Source: Luteibacter sp. Sphag1AF (GTDB lineage Bacteria > Pseudomonadota > Gammaproteobacteria > Xanthomonadales > Rhodanobacteraceae). Taken from it: DNA of 64,000 nucleotides. The notes under the pieces were generated by a model, which ran no database searches, had not been told where the DNA came from, and was given only the letters and a program-made list of their open reading frames with translations. Position numbers and translations under genes: made by a program. Shown one piece after another: positions 1 through 8,446 of this stretch (position 1 is its first letter; each line of letters begins with the position of its first letter). The stretch spans positions 1,240,001 to 1,304,000 of the forward strand of contig NZ_JACHYH010000001.1 of NCBI RefSeq assembly GCF_014192715.1. Reading direction: 5' to 3'.

Positions 1-352
1 CACCCCGGAGCCGTGCATCCCCATTTCCATGGTGTGCAACAACATCGAGACGCGACTCTGCTTCGCTCAGCGCGGCGTGGGCATCGCCTGCCTGCCCGAC
101 TTTGCCGTGGGCAATGCGCTGGCCGATGGCACGCTGGTAACGGTGCTGGACGATTTCATGGAACGCACGATCCCGCTGAATGTGCTGTGGCCATCAAGCC
201 GACATCTGACGCCACGCCTGCGCGCCTTCATTGATTTCTTCAGCGAGCGGGTGACCATCGCCGATCCTGCCTGCCGCAAACCAGCGCCCGAACCGTCCTC
301 AATCAGATCGCGCGCGGGCCGCGCCACACGGGATACCACACGCAAGGCCTGA
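1..352 (+). CDS. LysR-family transcriptional regulator, C-terminal part (5' end outside window)
   Basis: The reading frame is open from base 2 and ends with TGA at 350-352. The visible residues match the end of a LysR substrate-binding domain: a stretch reading GVGIACLPDFAV, then a 'G-LV-VL-D' segment, a proline-led strand and a final helix of the 'RLRAFIDFFSERV' type. The DNA-binding half lies upstream, so neither target nor ligand can be judged. The roughly 35-residue tail after the domain is basic and low in complexity. The gene converges on the MFS gene that ends at 361. Confidence 0.85.
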   Translation, partial: TPEPCIPISMVCNNIETRLCFAQRGVGIACLPDFAVGNALADGTLVTVLDDFMERTIPLNVLWPSSRHLTPRLRAFIDFFSERVTIADPACRKPAPEPSSIRSRAGRATRDTTRKA

Positions 353-367
353 TTCACTGATCAGGCC
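346..367. terminator. Hairpin between two convergent stop codons
   Basis: Perfect 8-bp arms GGCCTGAT (346-353) and ATCAGGCC (360-367) flank a 6-base loop. The stem contains the stop codons of both convergent genes. There is no T-tract on either side, so it may slow or protect transcripts rather than act as a classical intrinsic terminator. Confidence 0.45.
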
Positions 368-1983
368 ACTTCCGTCGTGGCTCCCATGGTTTCCATCTTT
401 TCGTCCAGAGACTTGATGCTCTTCCGAGGCCCGCGAAGCAGCAGCGCGCCAGCCGCGCATACCAGCATGATGACCCCCGCCATCAGGAACACATCGCTAT
501 AGGCCTGAAGTAATGCCTGCTTGTGAATCACCTGCTGTATCTGCCCCAGCGCCCGCTGCCGCAATGTCGCAAAGGCAGCGCCCTGAAGCGCATCGTCAGG
601 TGCCACCGCATGCCCTGCGAAGCGACTGACCAGTGCAACGATGCGATCCCGATATGCTTCCGCAAACGGCGTCACGTGCTCGCCAATACGCATGGCGTGG
701 AACTTCTCGCGCTCCACCACCCACTGACTGGCAATGGCGATGCCGATGGCGCCACCCACGTTTCGTACCATGGAGAACACGCCGGATGCCGAGCCGAGGT
801 CCGACTTGCTCATGCCCTCGATGGACATCACACCCAGCGCCACCACGATCAGCGACTGGCCAATGCCACGCACGATCAACGACGGCACGATTGTGTTCTG
901 CGCTGATTCCTGGCTGAGATGCATGTTCATAAGACAACCCACCGCCATGATGGAAAAGCCCAGCACGATGGCGATGCGTGGACTGGTCCGCCGCATGAGC
1001 GGCGGCGTGGCGAACGACATGATGAATTGCACGACGCCGTAGGGAATCATCACCACGCCGATATCCCTCGCGTTGAAGCCCTGCACATCGGCGAAGTAGT
1101 TCGGCACGAGAAACACCACGCCAAACACCACGGCCCCGAACAGGAACTGCATGAGGCTGGCCAGACCGAAGTTGTAGCTGCCCAGCAGGCGCAGATTGAT
1201 GAAAGGTTCCTTGCGGCGCAACTCGATCCACACAAACGCCACAAGCCCCAGTGCCGCCGCCATGGCTGCCGACACGATGAAGGAAGATGAAAGCCAGTCC
1301 TTGCGTCCGCCTTCTTCCAGCATGATCTGCAACGCCGACAAACCCAGCGCCATCGCCGCGATGCCACCCCAGTCGCCATGCTTCAGACGCGCCAGTTCCA
1401 GCGGCTTTGCGCGGATGGACCAGCCGATGGCCGCCAGCAACGCGAGACCCGGCGGAATCTGCAGGTAGAAGATGTACCGCCACGAATACATGTCGGTGAG
1501 CCAGCCGCCCAGCGACGGGCCAGCCGCCTGAGCCACGTTGTTGGACACCGCAAAGAGCGCCATGCCCAGCGCGTGCTTTGATCGGGGCAACTCCGTGACG
1601 ATCAGCTGGAACGACAGCGGAATCAGCACGCCGCCAAAGGCACCCTGCAAGGTACGCGCGAAAATCATCGTGCCGATGTTGGGCGCAACCGAACACAGGA
1701 TGGAGAAGACGACAAAGCCCAATGTTCCCGTCATCAATACGCGGCGCATCGAAAATACGCTGGCCAGCCACGCTGACAACGGAATGACGATGATTTCAGC
1801 CACAAGATAGGCCGTGCTGATCCACGATCCTTCTTCGAATGTGGCACCCAGCGAACCGCGGATGTCCGGCAGCGACGCGTTGGTCACGTGGACATTCATG
1901 CCTGCCATGAAACAGCCCACTGCCCCGCCAATGACCGCGACCCAGGTTCGCAGCGAGACGGTGTCTTCGCTGGACGCGCTCAT
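361..1983 (-). CDS. MFS drug transporter, DHA2 (EmrB/QacA) family
   Basis: This 540-residue inner-membrane protein has the 14-helix layout expected of DHA2 proton/drug antiporters. Near the N-terminus it carries 'GMNVHVTNASLPDI' followed by 'GSWISTAYLVAE', the usual first-helix and motif-A region of EmrB-like proteins. The start ATG (1983-1981) overlaps the TGA of the upstream HlyD-type gene as ATGA, which indicates translational coupling. With that adaptor and the NodT-type outer-membrane lipoprotein it should form a tripartite pump across both membranes. The substrate is unknown. The AraC regulator transcribed divergently from the operon is the likely local regulator. Confidence 0.9.
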   Translation of the reverse strand: MSASSEDTVSLRTWVAVIGGAVGCFMAGMNVHVTNASLPDIRGSLGATFEEGSWISTAYLVAEIIVIPLSAWLASVFSMRRVLMTGTLGFVVFSILCSVAPNIGTMIFARTLQGAFGGVLIPLSFQLIVTELPRSKHALGMALFAVSNNVAQAAGPSLGGWLTDMYSWRYIFYLQIPPGLALLAAIGWSIRAKPLELARLKHGDWGGIAAMALGLSALQIMLEEGGRKDWLSSSFIVSAAMAAALGLVAFVWIELRRKEPFINLRLLGSYNFGLASLMQFLFGAVVFGVVFLVPNYFADVQGFNARDIGVVMIPYGVVQFIMSFATPPLMRRTSPRIAIVLGFSIMAVGCLMNMHLSQESAQNTIVPSLIVRGIGQSLIVVALGVMSIEGMSKSDLGSASGVFSMVRNVGGAIGIAIASQWVVEREKFHAMRIGEHVTPFAEAYRDRIVALVSRFAGHAVAPDDALQGAAFATLRQRALGQIQQVIHKQALLQAYSDVFLMAGVIMLVCAAGALLLRGPRKSIKSLDEKMETMGATTEVA

Positions 1984-3092
1984 CGTGAATGTGTGTCGAT
2001 GGTAGTGACCACGGACATGCCCGGACGCAACAGCGCTGCGCTGTCGCCATCCAGCGCGATGCGCAGCGGCATGCGCTGTACCACCTTGGTGAAGTTGCCC
2101 GTAGCGTTGTCCGGCGGCAGCAGCGCGAACTCCGCGCCGGAGGCCGGTGCGAAGCTTTCCACATGGCCGTGCACCACACGCCCGCCCAACGCATCCACTT
2201 CCACATCTACCGGCTGTCCGCGCTGTACGCGGCCGAGCTGGGTCTCCTTGAAGTTCGCCACCACATACGTCTGTCGCGGCACGATGGCCAGCAATGGCGT
2301 GCCCACGGCCACATATTGACCAGCGCGGAGGCTGCGCTGCCCGACCATGCCAGCAGCGGGTGCACGGATCTCGGTGTGTGCAAGGTCGAGGCTGGCCAGA
2401 TCAAAGGATGCCTGCGCCTTGGCCAGCTCCGCGTGCGCCCCATCCAGTGCCGCCTGTGCACGAACACGATCCGTACGCAGCGAGGTCAGAGCCTGCCGTG
2501 CCGCCGAAAGGCGTGCGCGCGCGGCAGCGGTCGCGGACGCGCTCATGGCGGCATCCGCCTGCGCGGCTTCCCATTGTTGCTCGCTGGCGATCTGTTCGCG
2601 TCGCAGCGACTTCTGCCGATCCATCTCCAGCGACGCCTTGCGCGCCGCTGCCTCACGCGCTTCCAGCTCGGCTTCAGCGGCGGCAATCTGGCTCGTCTGC
2701 TCGGCGGCCTGCGCATCCAGATGGGTGATGGCGGCCTCCCGACCTGCGATATCTGCTTTGGCTGCGGCCACGTTGCTGGTTGCGAACGCCACGTGAGCGG
2801 CGTAGTCGCGGTCGTCGATGTGTGCCAGCACATCACCGGCCTTCACTTCCTGGTTGTCCTGCACCAGCACGGTAGCGACGTAGCCGGATACACGCGGACT
2901 CACACTCACAATATCGGCTCGCACGTATGCGTCGTCCGTGCTCTCGTGATAGCGCGCGACGATCCACCAGTACATCAGCGCGGCAACAAGGACCACGACG
3001 CCCGCCGCCATCGCGAGCACGGCCAGCGGCTTTCTGCGCGCCCAGGAGCCGGCTTCGCCGACGATCACGTGAGGAGCATTTCGGTTGATCAT
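1980..3092 (-). CDS. HlyD/EmrA-family periplasmic adaptor (membrane fusion protein)
   Basis: This 370-residue protein has a short cytoplasmic N-terminus, one membrane anchor at about residues 23-43, a beta-barrel/lipoyl segment with 'ESTDDAYVRADIVSVSPRV' and 'VQDNQEVKAGDVLAHID', a long alanine-rich coiled coil (about 95-210), and a second lipoyl half ending in 'GRVVHGHVESFAP'. This is the EmrA pattern. It links the MFS pump to the outer-membrane channel. The start has an AGGAA ribosome site in good position. It lies 14 bases downstream of the NodT-type gene and overlaps the MFS gene by 4 bases. Confidence 0.9.
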   Translation of the reverse strand: MINRNAPHVIVGEAGSWARRKPLAVLAMAAGVVVLVAALMYWWIVARYHESTDDAYVRADIVSVSPRVSGYVATVLVQDNQEVKAGDVLAHIDDRDYAAHVAFATSNVAAAKADIAGREAAITHLDAQAAEQTSQIAAAEAELEAREAAARKASLEMDRQKSLRREQIASEQQWEAAQADAAMSASATAAARARLSAARQALTSLRTDRVRAQAALDGAHAELAKAQASFDLASLDLAHTEIRAPAAGMVGQRSLRAGQYVAVGTPLLAIVPRQTYVVANFKETQLGRVQRGQPVDVEVDALGGRVVHGHVESFAPASGAEFALLPPDNATGNFTKVVQRMPLRIALDGDSAALLRPGMSVVTTIDTHSR

Positions 3093-3106
3093 GGATATTC
3101 CTGGAA

Positions 3107-4561
3107 TCAGTGTGATGTGCCGGATAGGAGGATCGACGCTGTGGTGTCGGCGCGTTGCCAGCCCCCACCCAGCGCGCGAAACAGACCCACCTGCGCAACG
3201 GCGACATCCGCATGGGAGGCAGAAACGGCCTGGCGCGCCGCCACGTCACTGCGTTCGGCATCCAGCAGGTCGATGGCGGTGGATGCACCGAGCGAATGGC
3301 CGATTTGTGCCAGTCGCAGCGCTTCGCTGGCCTGGTCGCTTGCACGTTGCAGCGCTGCGTAGTGCTGCTGTGCGGCGGCGTAGCTCGTCAGCGCCATACG
3401 GACGTCTGCGATGGCGTGCAGGATGGTCTTGTCGAACAACGCCAGCGTCGCCTGCTGGTCGGCGTGTGCACCCGCAATACGCGCACGCGCCACGCTGAGA
3501 TTCGGAAAGCTCCACGACAACAGCGGACCCACGCGCCAGACAGTCGACGAACGCTGATCCAGTCCACCGATAGTCGGCGCTGAACTCAACAAACCTGCGC
3601 CAAGCGATATCGACGGATACAACTGCGACGTGGCGACATCAATGCCCGCCGTGCTGACCTTCAGTCGCTCGTCCGCCGCACGCACGTCGGGACGACGGCG
3701 CAGCAAGCCGGCGATGTCCCCGGTGGGCAGGGGGGAAGTGAGACGGGGAACGGCGTGACAGGACGTCACATCGTCCGGGAGCGTCGTCGCCGACGTGCCC
3801 ATCAGCAATGCCAGCTCGTAGATCGCGTTGTCGTGAGCGGCCTGAAGCGGCGGAATCGCGGCGGCCGCTTCCTCGGCCAGCGCCTGTGTTCGCACCACGT
3901 CCAGCTGATTGCCCGCGCCGATGGCCCGCATCTTTGCGTGCAGCGCCGCGCTTCGGCTCAACAAATCCAGGGATCGCTGCGCGTCGGTGGCACGCACGGC
4001 AAACGCACAGATGTCGATGTAGGCACGCGCGGCTTCCGCCGCCACGTCGATACGCACACCATCGGCGTGCGCCTGCGTTTCTGCCGCGCTGGCGCGCGCC
4101 GCGCGGATGGTCGCGCTCTGGCGGCCCTGGATGTCGGTATCCCATGCGAAGTCCAGACCCGCGTCGTAACGCATGCCGGTGCGAATCGGCGTGTCGTTGA
4201 GCGCGGCACCCACCTGATCGGCCAGGGTGCTCCCGTAGCCTGCACCTGCCGTCACACTCGTGCTGGGCAGCCGTGCACGGCGACTTTCGTCGATCACACT
4301 GCGCGCTTGCGCGACGCGTGCGGCAGCCACCCGGATATCAAGGTTGTCGCGCAGCGCATCGTCCACCACGCGGACCAGGACCGGGTCGTCGTACAACGTC
4401 CACCAGGCGTCGACCGGGGCGTCGGAAGACACGCCGTTCAACGGCTTCACCAGTACATTGCCGCTCTCCGGCGTGCGGGCAGAAACACTGACACTGCCTG
4501 TCCGCGCACAGGCACCGAGCAGAAGCAGCAACAGGGGGAACGCGATGTATCGGCGCACCAT
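3107..4561 (-). CDS. NodT-family outer-membrane efflux lipoprotein
   Basis: This is a 484-residue TolC-like channel with a lipoprotein signal peptide: a hydrophobic core followed by the lipobox LLGAC, giving Cys at about residue 18. Two TolC-type repeats are visible, each with long alanine-rich helices and conserved segments such as 'LDFAWDTDIQGRQ' and 'RRRPDVRAADERL'. It is the first gene of the operon and supplies the outer-membrane exit for the pump encoded by the two downstream genes. A 21-bp inverted repeat (4574-4594) lies just upstream of the start and overlaps the leader. Confidence 0.9.
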   Translation of the reverse strand: MVRRYIAFPLLLLLLGACARTGSVSVSARTPESGNVLVKPLNGVSSDAPVDAWWTLYDDPVLVRVVDDALRDNLDIRVAAARVAQARSVIDESRRARLPSTSVTAGAGYGSTLADQVGAALNDTPIRTGMRYDAGLDFAWDTDIQGRQSATIRAARASAAETQAHADGVRIDVAAEAARAYIDICAFAVRATDAQRSLDLLSRSAALHAKMRAIGAGNQLDVVRTQALAEEAAAAIPPLQAAHDNAIYELALLMGTSATTLPDDVTSCHAVPRLTSPLPTGDIAGLLRRRPDVRAADERLKVSTAGIDVATSQLYPSISLGAGLLSSAPTIGGLDQRSSTVWRVGPLLSWSFPNLSVARARIAGAHADQQATLALFDKTILHAIADVRMALTSYAAAQQHYAALQRASDQASEALRLAQIGHSLGASTAIDLLDAERSDVAARQAVSASHADVAVAQVGLFRALGGGWQRADTTASILLSGTSH

Positions 4562-4573
4562 CGGACAGGCCTG

Positions 4574-4594
4574 AAATGAGAACGGCCCTCATTT
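4574..4594. promoter_or_regulatory. Inverted repeat in the nodT/araC divergent region
   Basis: The sequence is AAATGAG, 7 bases, CTCATTT: perfect 7-bp arms. It sits 13 bases before the NodT-type start codon and 55 bases before the AraC start codon. It is a candidate operator covering the leader of the efflux operon. AraC proteins often prefer direct repeats, so the binding protein is uncertain. Confidence 0.4.
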
Positions 4595-4648
4595 GGCCAC
4601 GGCGATCACTTGTCATCCATGCTTCGGTAAGACCACAATCGTCGCGAA

Positions 4649-5437
4649 ATGGACAATCCGCGCACTCTCGAAGCCTGCGAAGCCTGTGATCGCCCCGTAG
4701 CGGCACTTGCCGACGACTATGCGCACGGCGCAGAGGTTTCGCCTCACAGTCATCGGCGTGCGCAGCTCATTCACAGCGTGACTGGCGCAATGACTGTCAC
4801 CTCGACAGGCGGTCGCTGGGTGGTGCCTGCCGGCAAGGCGGTCTGGATGCCCGCAGGCATGTCGCATCAGATACGCATGGCGGGTGATGTGCGCATGCGC
4901 ACCGTGTTTGTACGCGACGATGCGCGCGAGGGCCTGCCGAAGATCTGCGAGGTCATCGGTGTGTCGGCGCTGTTGCGGGAAGCCATCCTCGCGGCGATGG
5001 ATATTCCGCTGAACTATGCCCGCGAAGGCCGCGACAGCCGTGTCATGGAATTGATCCTGGATGAACTGGAGCAGGCCCCACGCCTGTCCATGCACGTGGC
5101 GTTTCCCAAAGATCCGCGCCTGATGGCGGTATGCCAGCACCTTCTCACCCGGCCAGCTCACGCACCCTCGCTGGATGAACTGGCGGCACGCATCCACGTC
5201 AGCGGCCGCACACTCTCGCGACTGTTCGAGCGCGAACTCGGCATGACGGTCAGCGCATGGCGGCGGCGCATGTGCATTCTGCTGAGTCTTCCACGACTCG
5301 CCGAAGGTGCGTCACTTGCTGAGGTCGCCATGGAATTTGGCTATGACAGCCCAAGTGCCTTCACCGCCATGTTCAAGCGGGAGCTGGGCATGGCGCCCAC
5401 GATGTACGTGGCGAGCAGGGATTCCCTGCACCGCTGA
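4649..5437 (+). CDS. AraC-family transcriptional regulator with cupin sensor domain
   Basis: This 262-residue protein has an N-terminal cupin fold (about 25-110, with 'SPHSHRRAQLIH' and 'VVPAGKAVWMPAGMSHQI') and a C-terminal AraC DNA-binding domain (about 160-258). The second helix-turn-helix shows the family signature 'LAEVAMEFGYDSPSAFTAMFKRELGMAPTMY'-like spacing: FGYDSPSAF, then F-R-G--P. Cupin-type AraC proteins next to efflux operons commonly respond to small aromatic or drug-like molecules. Being divergent from the NodT-EmrA-EmrB operon, it is probably that operon's regulator. Confidence 0.88.
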   Translation: MDNPRTLEACEACDRPVAALADDYAHGAEVSPHSHRRAQLIHSVTGAMTVTSTGGRWVVPAGKAVWMPAGMSHQIRMAGDVRMRTVFVRDDAREGLPKICEVIGVSALLREAILAAMDIPLNYAREGRDSRVMELILDELEQAPRLSMHVAFPKDPRLMAVCQHLLTRPAHAPSLDELAARIHVSGRTLSRLFERELGMTVSAWRRRMCILLSLPRLAEGASLAEVAMEFGYDSPSAFTAMFKRELGMAPTMYVASRDSLHR

Positions 5438-5460
5438 TCCGCCTGCGGGAGCGGGCGCAA

Positions 5461-5490
5461 AAAAAGCCTCGCGAATGGGCGAGGCTTTTC
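5461..5490. terminator. Bidirectional intrinsic terminator between araC-type gene and glnA
   Basis: The 7-bp stem GCCTCGC (5466-5472) / GCGAGGC (5479-5485) is preceded by a run of A and followed by TTTT. This makes a Rho-independent terminator readable in both directions, placed between the convergent AraC gene (ends 5437) and glnA (ends 5524). Confidence 0.8.
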
Positions 5491-5523
5491 CGGTTGCGGC
5501 GGAGCGAACCCCGCCGCGGTCGA

Positions 5524-6936
5524 TCAGATGGCGTAGTACATCTGGAACTCAAGCGGATGCGTGCTTGCGCGGTAGCGGGTCACTTCCTGCATCTTCAGCG
5601 CGATGTAGCCGTCGATGAAGTCGTCGGTGAACACGCCGCCCGCCTTCAGGAAGTCGCGATCCTTGTCGAGCGCAGACAGCGCTTCGTCGAGGCTTGCGCA
5701 CACCTGCGGGATGTTCTTCTCTTCTTCCGGCGGCAGGTCGTACAGATCCTTGTCGGCCGGTGCACCCGGGTCGATCTTGTTGATGATGCCGTCCAGGCCG
5801 GCCATCATCAGCACGGTGAACGTCAGGTAGCCGGACTGCATCGGGTCCGGGAAGCGGATTTCGATGCGACGACCCTTCGGGCTGGACACATACGGAATGC
5901 GGCAGCTGGCCGAACGGTTGCGTGCCGAGTAGGCAAGCATCACCGGCGCTTCAAAGCCCGGCACCAGACGCTTGTAGCTGTTGGTGGTGGAGTTGGCGAA
6001 CGCGTTGATGGCCTTGGCGTGCTTGAAGATGCCGCCGATGTACCACAGCGCCAGCTGCGACAGGCCGCCGTACAGATCACCCGCAAACAGGTTCTCGCCG
6101 TTCTTGGACAGCGACTGGTGCACGTGCATGCCCGAGCCGTTATCGCCAACGATGGGCTTCGGCATGAAGGTTACGGTCTTGCCGTTCTGGTGAGCCACGT
6201 TCTTGATGACGTACTTCATCGTCATCAGTTCGTCGGCCTTCTTCACCAGCGTGTTGAAGCGCGTACCGATTTCGCACTGGCCCGCGTTCGCCACTTCGTG
6301 GTGATGCACTTCCACCACCTGACCCAGCGACTCAAGCACCTTGCACATGTCGGCGCGCAGGTCGCCCAGGCTGTCCACGGGGCTGACCGGGAAATAGCCA
6401 CCCTTCACGCCCGGACGATGGCCGGTATTGGTGCCGTCGTACTTGTAGCGCGACGACCAGGCCGCTTCTTCGGAGCCGATTTCATAGAACACGCGGCCCA
6501 TGTCGTTCTGCCAGCGCACCGAGTCGAAAATGAAGAACTCGGGCTCCGGACCAAAGAACGCCGTGTCGGCAATGCCGGTGGACTTCAGGAAAGCTTCGGC
6601 GCGCTTCGCGATGGAACGCGGATCGCGGCCATAAGCCTGCATGGTGCTCGGCTCAAGCACGTCGCAATGCAGGATCAGCTGCTTGTGTGCGCTGAACGGA
6701 TCGAGATGTGCCGTTTCCGGATCGGGCATGAGGACCATGTCCGACTCGTTGATGCCCTTCCAGCCCGCGATGGACGAACCATCGAACATCTTGCCGTCTT
6801 CAAACGTGGACTCATCAATCTGATGAGAGGGGAACGTGACGTGGTGATGCTTGCCGAGGATGTCGGCGAAACGAAAATCGACGAATTCGATTTCTTCGTC
6901 CTGGATCAGGTTCAGCACTTTCGCGGCGGCGGACAT
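5524..6936 (-). CDS. glnA: Glutamine synthetase, type I (GSI-beta)
   Basis: This 470-residue cytoplasmic enzyme makes glutamine from glutamate, ammonia and ATP and forms a dodecamer in this family. The ATG at 6936 is chosen because the protein then begins [11 protein letters not shown], as in other GlnA proteins, with GAGG in place. Visible motifs are the N-terminal '[10 protein letters not shown]', the ATP-grasp region 'FFGPEPEFF', 'GSGMHVHQS', the flap '[13 protein letters not shown]' and the C-terminal adenylylation site '[10 protein letters not shown]', whose Tyr is modified by GlnE in this class. The length is normal. A sigma-54 promoter and an NtrC site lie directly upstream, so nitrogen control is expected. 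Confidence 0.97.
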   Translation of the reverse strand: MSAAAKVLNLIQDEEIEFVDFRFADILGKHHHVTFPSHQIDESTFEDGKMFDGSSIAGWKGINESDMVLMPDPETAHLDPFSAHKQLILHCDVLEPSTMQAYGRDPRSIAKRAEAFLKSTGIADTAFFGPEPEFFIFDSVRWQNDMGRVFYEIGSEEAAWSSRYKYDGTNTGHRPGVKGGYFPVSPVDSLGDLRADMCKVLESLGQVVEVHHHEVANAGQCEIGTRFNTLVKKADELMTMKYVIKNVAHQNGKTVTFMPKPIVGDNGSGMHVHQSLSKNGENLFAGDLYGGLSQLALWYIGGIFKHAKAINAFANSTTNSYKRLVPGFEAPVMLAYSARNRSASCRIPYVSSPKGRRIEIRFPDPMQSGYLTFTVLMMAGLDGIINKIDPGAPADKDLYDLPPEEEKNIPQVCASLDEALSALDKDRDFLKAGGVFTDDFIDGYIALKMQEVTRYRASTHPLEFQMYYAI

Positions 6937-6969
6937 AGAACAAACCTCAGTGGATGGCGGGATGCTTTT

Positions 6970-6985
6970 AGCAAGGCGTGTGCCA
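6970..6985 (-). promoter_or_regulatory. Sigma-54 promoter of glnA
   Basis: On the minus strand the sequence reads TGGCAC-ACGCC-TTGCT, an exact match to the -24/-12 consensus TGGCAC-N5-TTGCW. It implies a transcript start near 6960 and a leader of about 24 bases before the glnA ATG. Confidence 0.85.
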
Positions 6986-7047
6986 AGCGGGGATGCCAGC
7001 AGGATCAAGCCTTTGCATCATAGACGGCCCTGGCTGCGGTGACCAGT

Positions 7048-7064
7048 TGCACCAATATGGCGCA
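7048..7064. promoter_or_regulatory. NtrC (GlnG) enhancer site upstream of glnA
   Basis: TGCACCA-ATA-TGGCGCA is one base from the palindromic NtrC site TGCACCA-N3-TGGTGCA. Its centre lies about 96 bp upstream of the predicted sigma-54 start, the usual enhancer distance. Confidence 0.75.
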
Positions 7065-7304
7065 ATAAGGAGCGCAAACGCACCACGGCGGCACAGATCC
7101 CCATCGCCTCAGCATGGACCCGCTGGCAAGCGCACCGGAACCGCGTGCGCCCGTACCGGAAGTTGCCCTACTATCGCGATATGCAGTCTTTGGGCGCGCT
7201 TTGGAAGCATGCCGCCGCCGCCCGATGCCGGATACCCGGTATCGGCGACAAAACCGGAGACTGCGGGGGCACAACAACATCCGGGCATTTCAGGGGGAAA
7301 GCGC
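7065..7304. other. Non-coding stretch between the glnA enhancer and the borosin locus
   Basis: I see no convincing gene here. It must hold the promoter of the borosin locus on the plus strand, but I could not find a clean -35/-10 pair. At 7227-7246 there is a GC-rich imperfect hairpin (GCCGGATA-CCCG-GTATCGGC). It resembles in position and composition the hairpin at 8377-8398 that precedes the next precursor gene. A strong ribosome site (AGGGGGAA) ends the stretch just before the ATG at 7305. Confidence 0.4.
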
Positions 7305-7412
7305 ATGTTGGACACGATCAGACTGCTCGAAGCCATCGGTAGCGATGCGTCGCCCTGTCGCGCGTCGGCGATCAACATGTTCGTCCAGCACGGCGCCCAA
7401 GTTACGTTCTGA
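7305..7412 (+). pseudogene. Decayed borosin-type precursor peptide
   Basis: The frame starts with ATG behind AGGGGGAA and encodes MLDTIRLLEAIGSDAS, matching the two intact precursors (8447, 8810) at 15 of the first 21 residues. It then diverges and stops after 35 codons. Directly past the stop, in the +1 frame, the sequence resumes as DVARSPPS, resembling AVAHGDPS of the 8810 precursor. Comparing the two, a net loss of about 11 bases after the A-Q codons explains the frameshift. The core region is lost. The alternative is a real 35-residue peptide, but it would lack most of the helical leader that the methyltransferase should bind. Confidence 0.65.
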
Positions 7413-7525
7413 CGTTGCACGGTCACCGCCATCAGTTACCGGAAGTAACTGCCTCGAACGCTCACAAGAATGCAGGCGCTGCAACATCCCGCAGCGCCAC
7501 ACCCCTACATACAGACTGACCATTC

Positions 7526-8362
7526 ATGACCACGCCCCTTATTCCGCCGTCCACCAAACCGTCCCGCGGCAGCATTGCCTGCGTGGGGATGGGCATGACG
7601 CTCGGCTCGCATCTGACGCCGCTGTCGCGCAGCCATATCGAGCAGGCTGACGTCGTGTTCGCGGGACTCTCCGACGGCATCGTCGAAATCTGGCTCAAGC
7701 GCATGAACGATGATGTGCGCAGCCTTCAGCCCTATTACAAGGAAGGCAAGTCGCGCCTGCAGACGTATCGTCAGTGGGTTGACCTGATGATGGACGAGGT
7801 TCGTGCAGGCAAGCGCGTGTGTGGCGTGTTCTACGGCCATCCGGGCATCTTCGCCTGGTCGCCGCACAAGGTCATCGAAGTGGCGCGTGCCGAAGGCTTT
7901 GATGCGCACATGGAGCCGGGCGTCTCGGCAGAAGACTGCCTCTATGCGGATCTGGGCATCGACCCGGGCCGCTTTGGTTGCCAGCATTTCGAAGCCAGCC
8001 AGTTGCTGCTGTTTGAACGCCGCATCGACCCCACCGGCTATCTGGTGCTGTGGCAGGTGGGTCTTGTGGGCGACCAGTCGCTCGCGCGCTTCCAGACCGG
8101 CTCGGCGTATCGCCAGGTGCTGGTGGATCTGCTCGCAGAGGACTATCCGCTGGATCACGAGATCATCGTGTATCGCGCGGCCACGCTGCCCATCGAGAAA
8201 CCGCGCGTGATCCGCGTGGCGCTTCGCGATCTGCCGGAAGTGAAGATGACGGCAGAAGAGACCGTCGTCGTTCCGCCGGTATCCACGCCGAAGCCGAACC
8301 TGGCCATCCGCGCGCGACTGGATGCACTGGACAAGCAACACGCACAGGGCGAAATCGCCTGA
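7526..8362 (+). CDS. Split-borosin-type peptide backbone alpha-N-methyltransferase (tetrapyrrole methylase fold)
   Basis: This 278-residue SAM-dependent methyltransferase has the tetrapyrrole-methylase (class III) fold. The N-terminal glycine loop is CVGMGM (19-24); GHPGIFA is at 104-110 and EPGVSAEDCLYADLGIDP at 130-147. The last two blocks, together with 'LSRSHIEQADVVF' and the 'YPLDHEIIVY' strand, are what I recall for SonM of Shewanella oneidensis, which N-methylates the backbone of a separate precursor (SonA). Tyr71, Arg77 and Tyr81 lie where borosin enzymes carry catalytic Tyr/Arg residues. The gene stands between a decayed precursor and two intact ones. No cobalamin, siroheme or diphthamide genes are nearby, which argues against a tetrapyrrole or diphthine role. 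Confidence 0.85.
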   Translation: MTTPLIPPSTKPSRGSIACVGMGMTLGSHLTPLSRSHIEQADVVFAGLSDGIVEIWLKRMNDDVRSLQPYYKEGKSRLQTYRQWVDLMMDEVRAGKRVCGVFYGHPGIFAWSPHKVIEVARAEGFDAHMEPGVSAEDCLYADLGIDPGRFGCQHFEASQLLLFERRIDPTGYLVLWQVGLVGDQSLARFQTGSAYRQVLVDLLAEDYPLDHEIIVYRAATLPIEKPRVIRVALRDLPEVKMTAEETVVVPPVSTPKPNLAIRARLDALDKQHAQGEIA

Positions 8363-8376
8363 TCGACTTTCATCAA

Positions 8377-8398
8377 GCCGATGCCGGTCGGCATCGGC
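8377..8398 (+). promoter_or_regulatory. Intercistronic hairpin between methyltransferase and precursor gene
   Basis: Perfect 9-bp arms GCCGATGCC (8377-8385) and GGCATCGGC (8390-8398) enclose a GGTC tetraloop. No T-tract follows, so it is not a standard terminator. It could partly terminate transcription or stabilise the downstream precursor message, letting the cell make more peptide than enzyme. That role is inference. Confidence 0.5.
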
Positions 8399-8446
8399 AT
8401 GCGTCACCCGCAAGCTACGTGACCATCTAAGGACCAGGAGAAGCAC

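Noticed and set aside
5494-7023. Long open frame (about 509 codons) on the plus strand opposite glnA
   Set aside because: It lies wholly antisense to a clear glutamine synthetase, is full of His/Arg/Val typical of the complement of GC-rich coding DNA, and has no domain.
7526-8362. Cobalamin/siroheme or diphthine methyltransferase
   Set aside because: The fold is shared, but there are no tetrapyrrole genes nearby, the conserved blocks resemble borosin enzymes, and precursor-like genes flank it.
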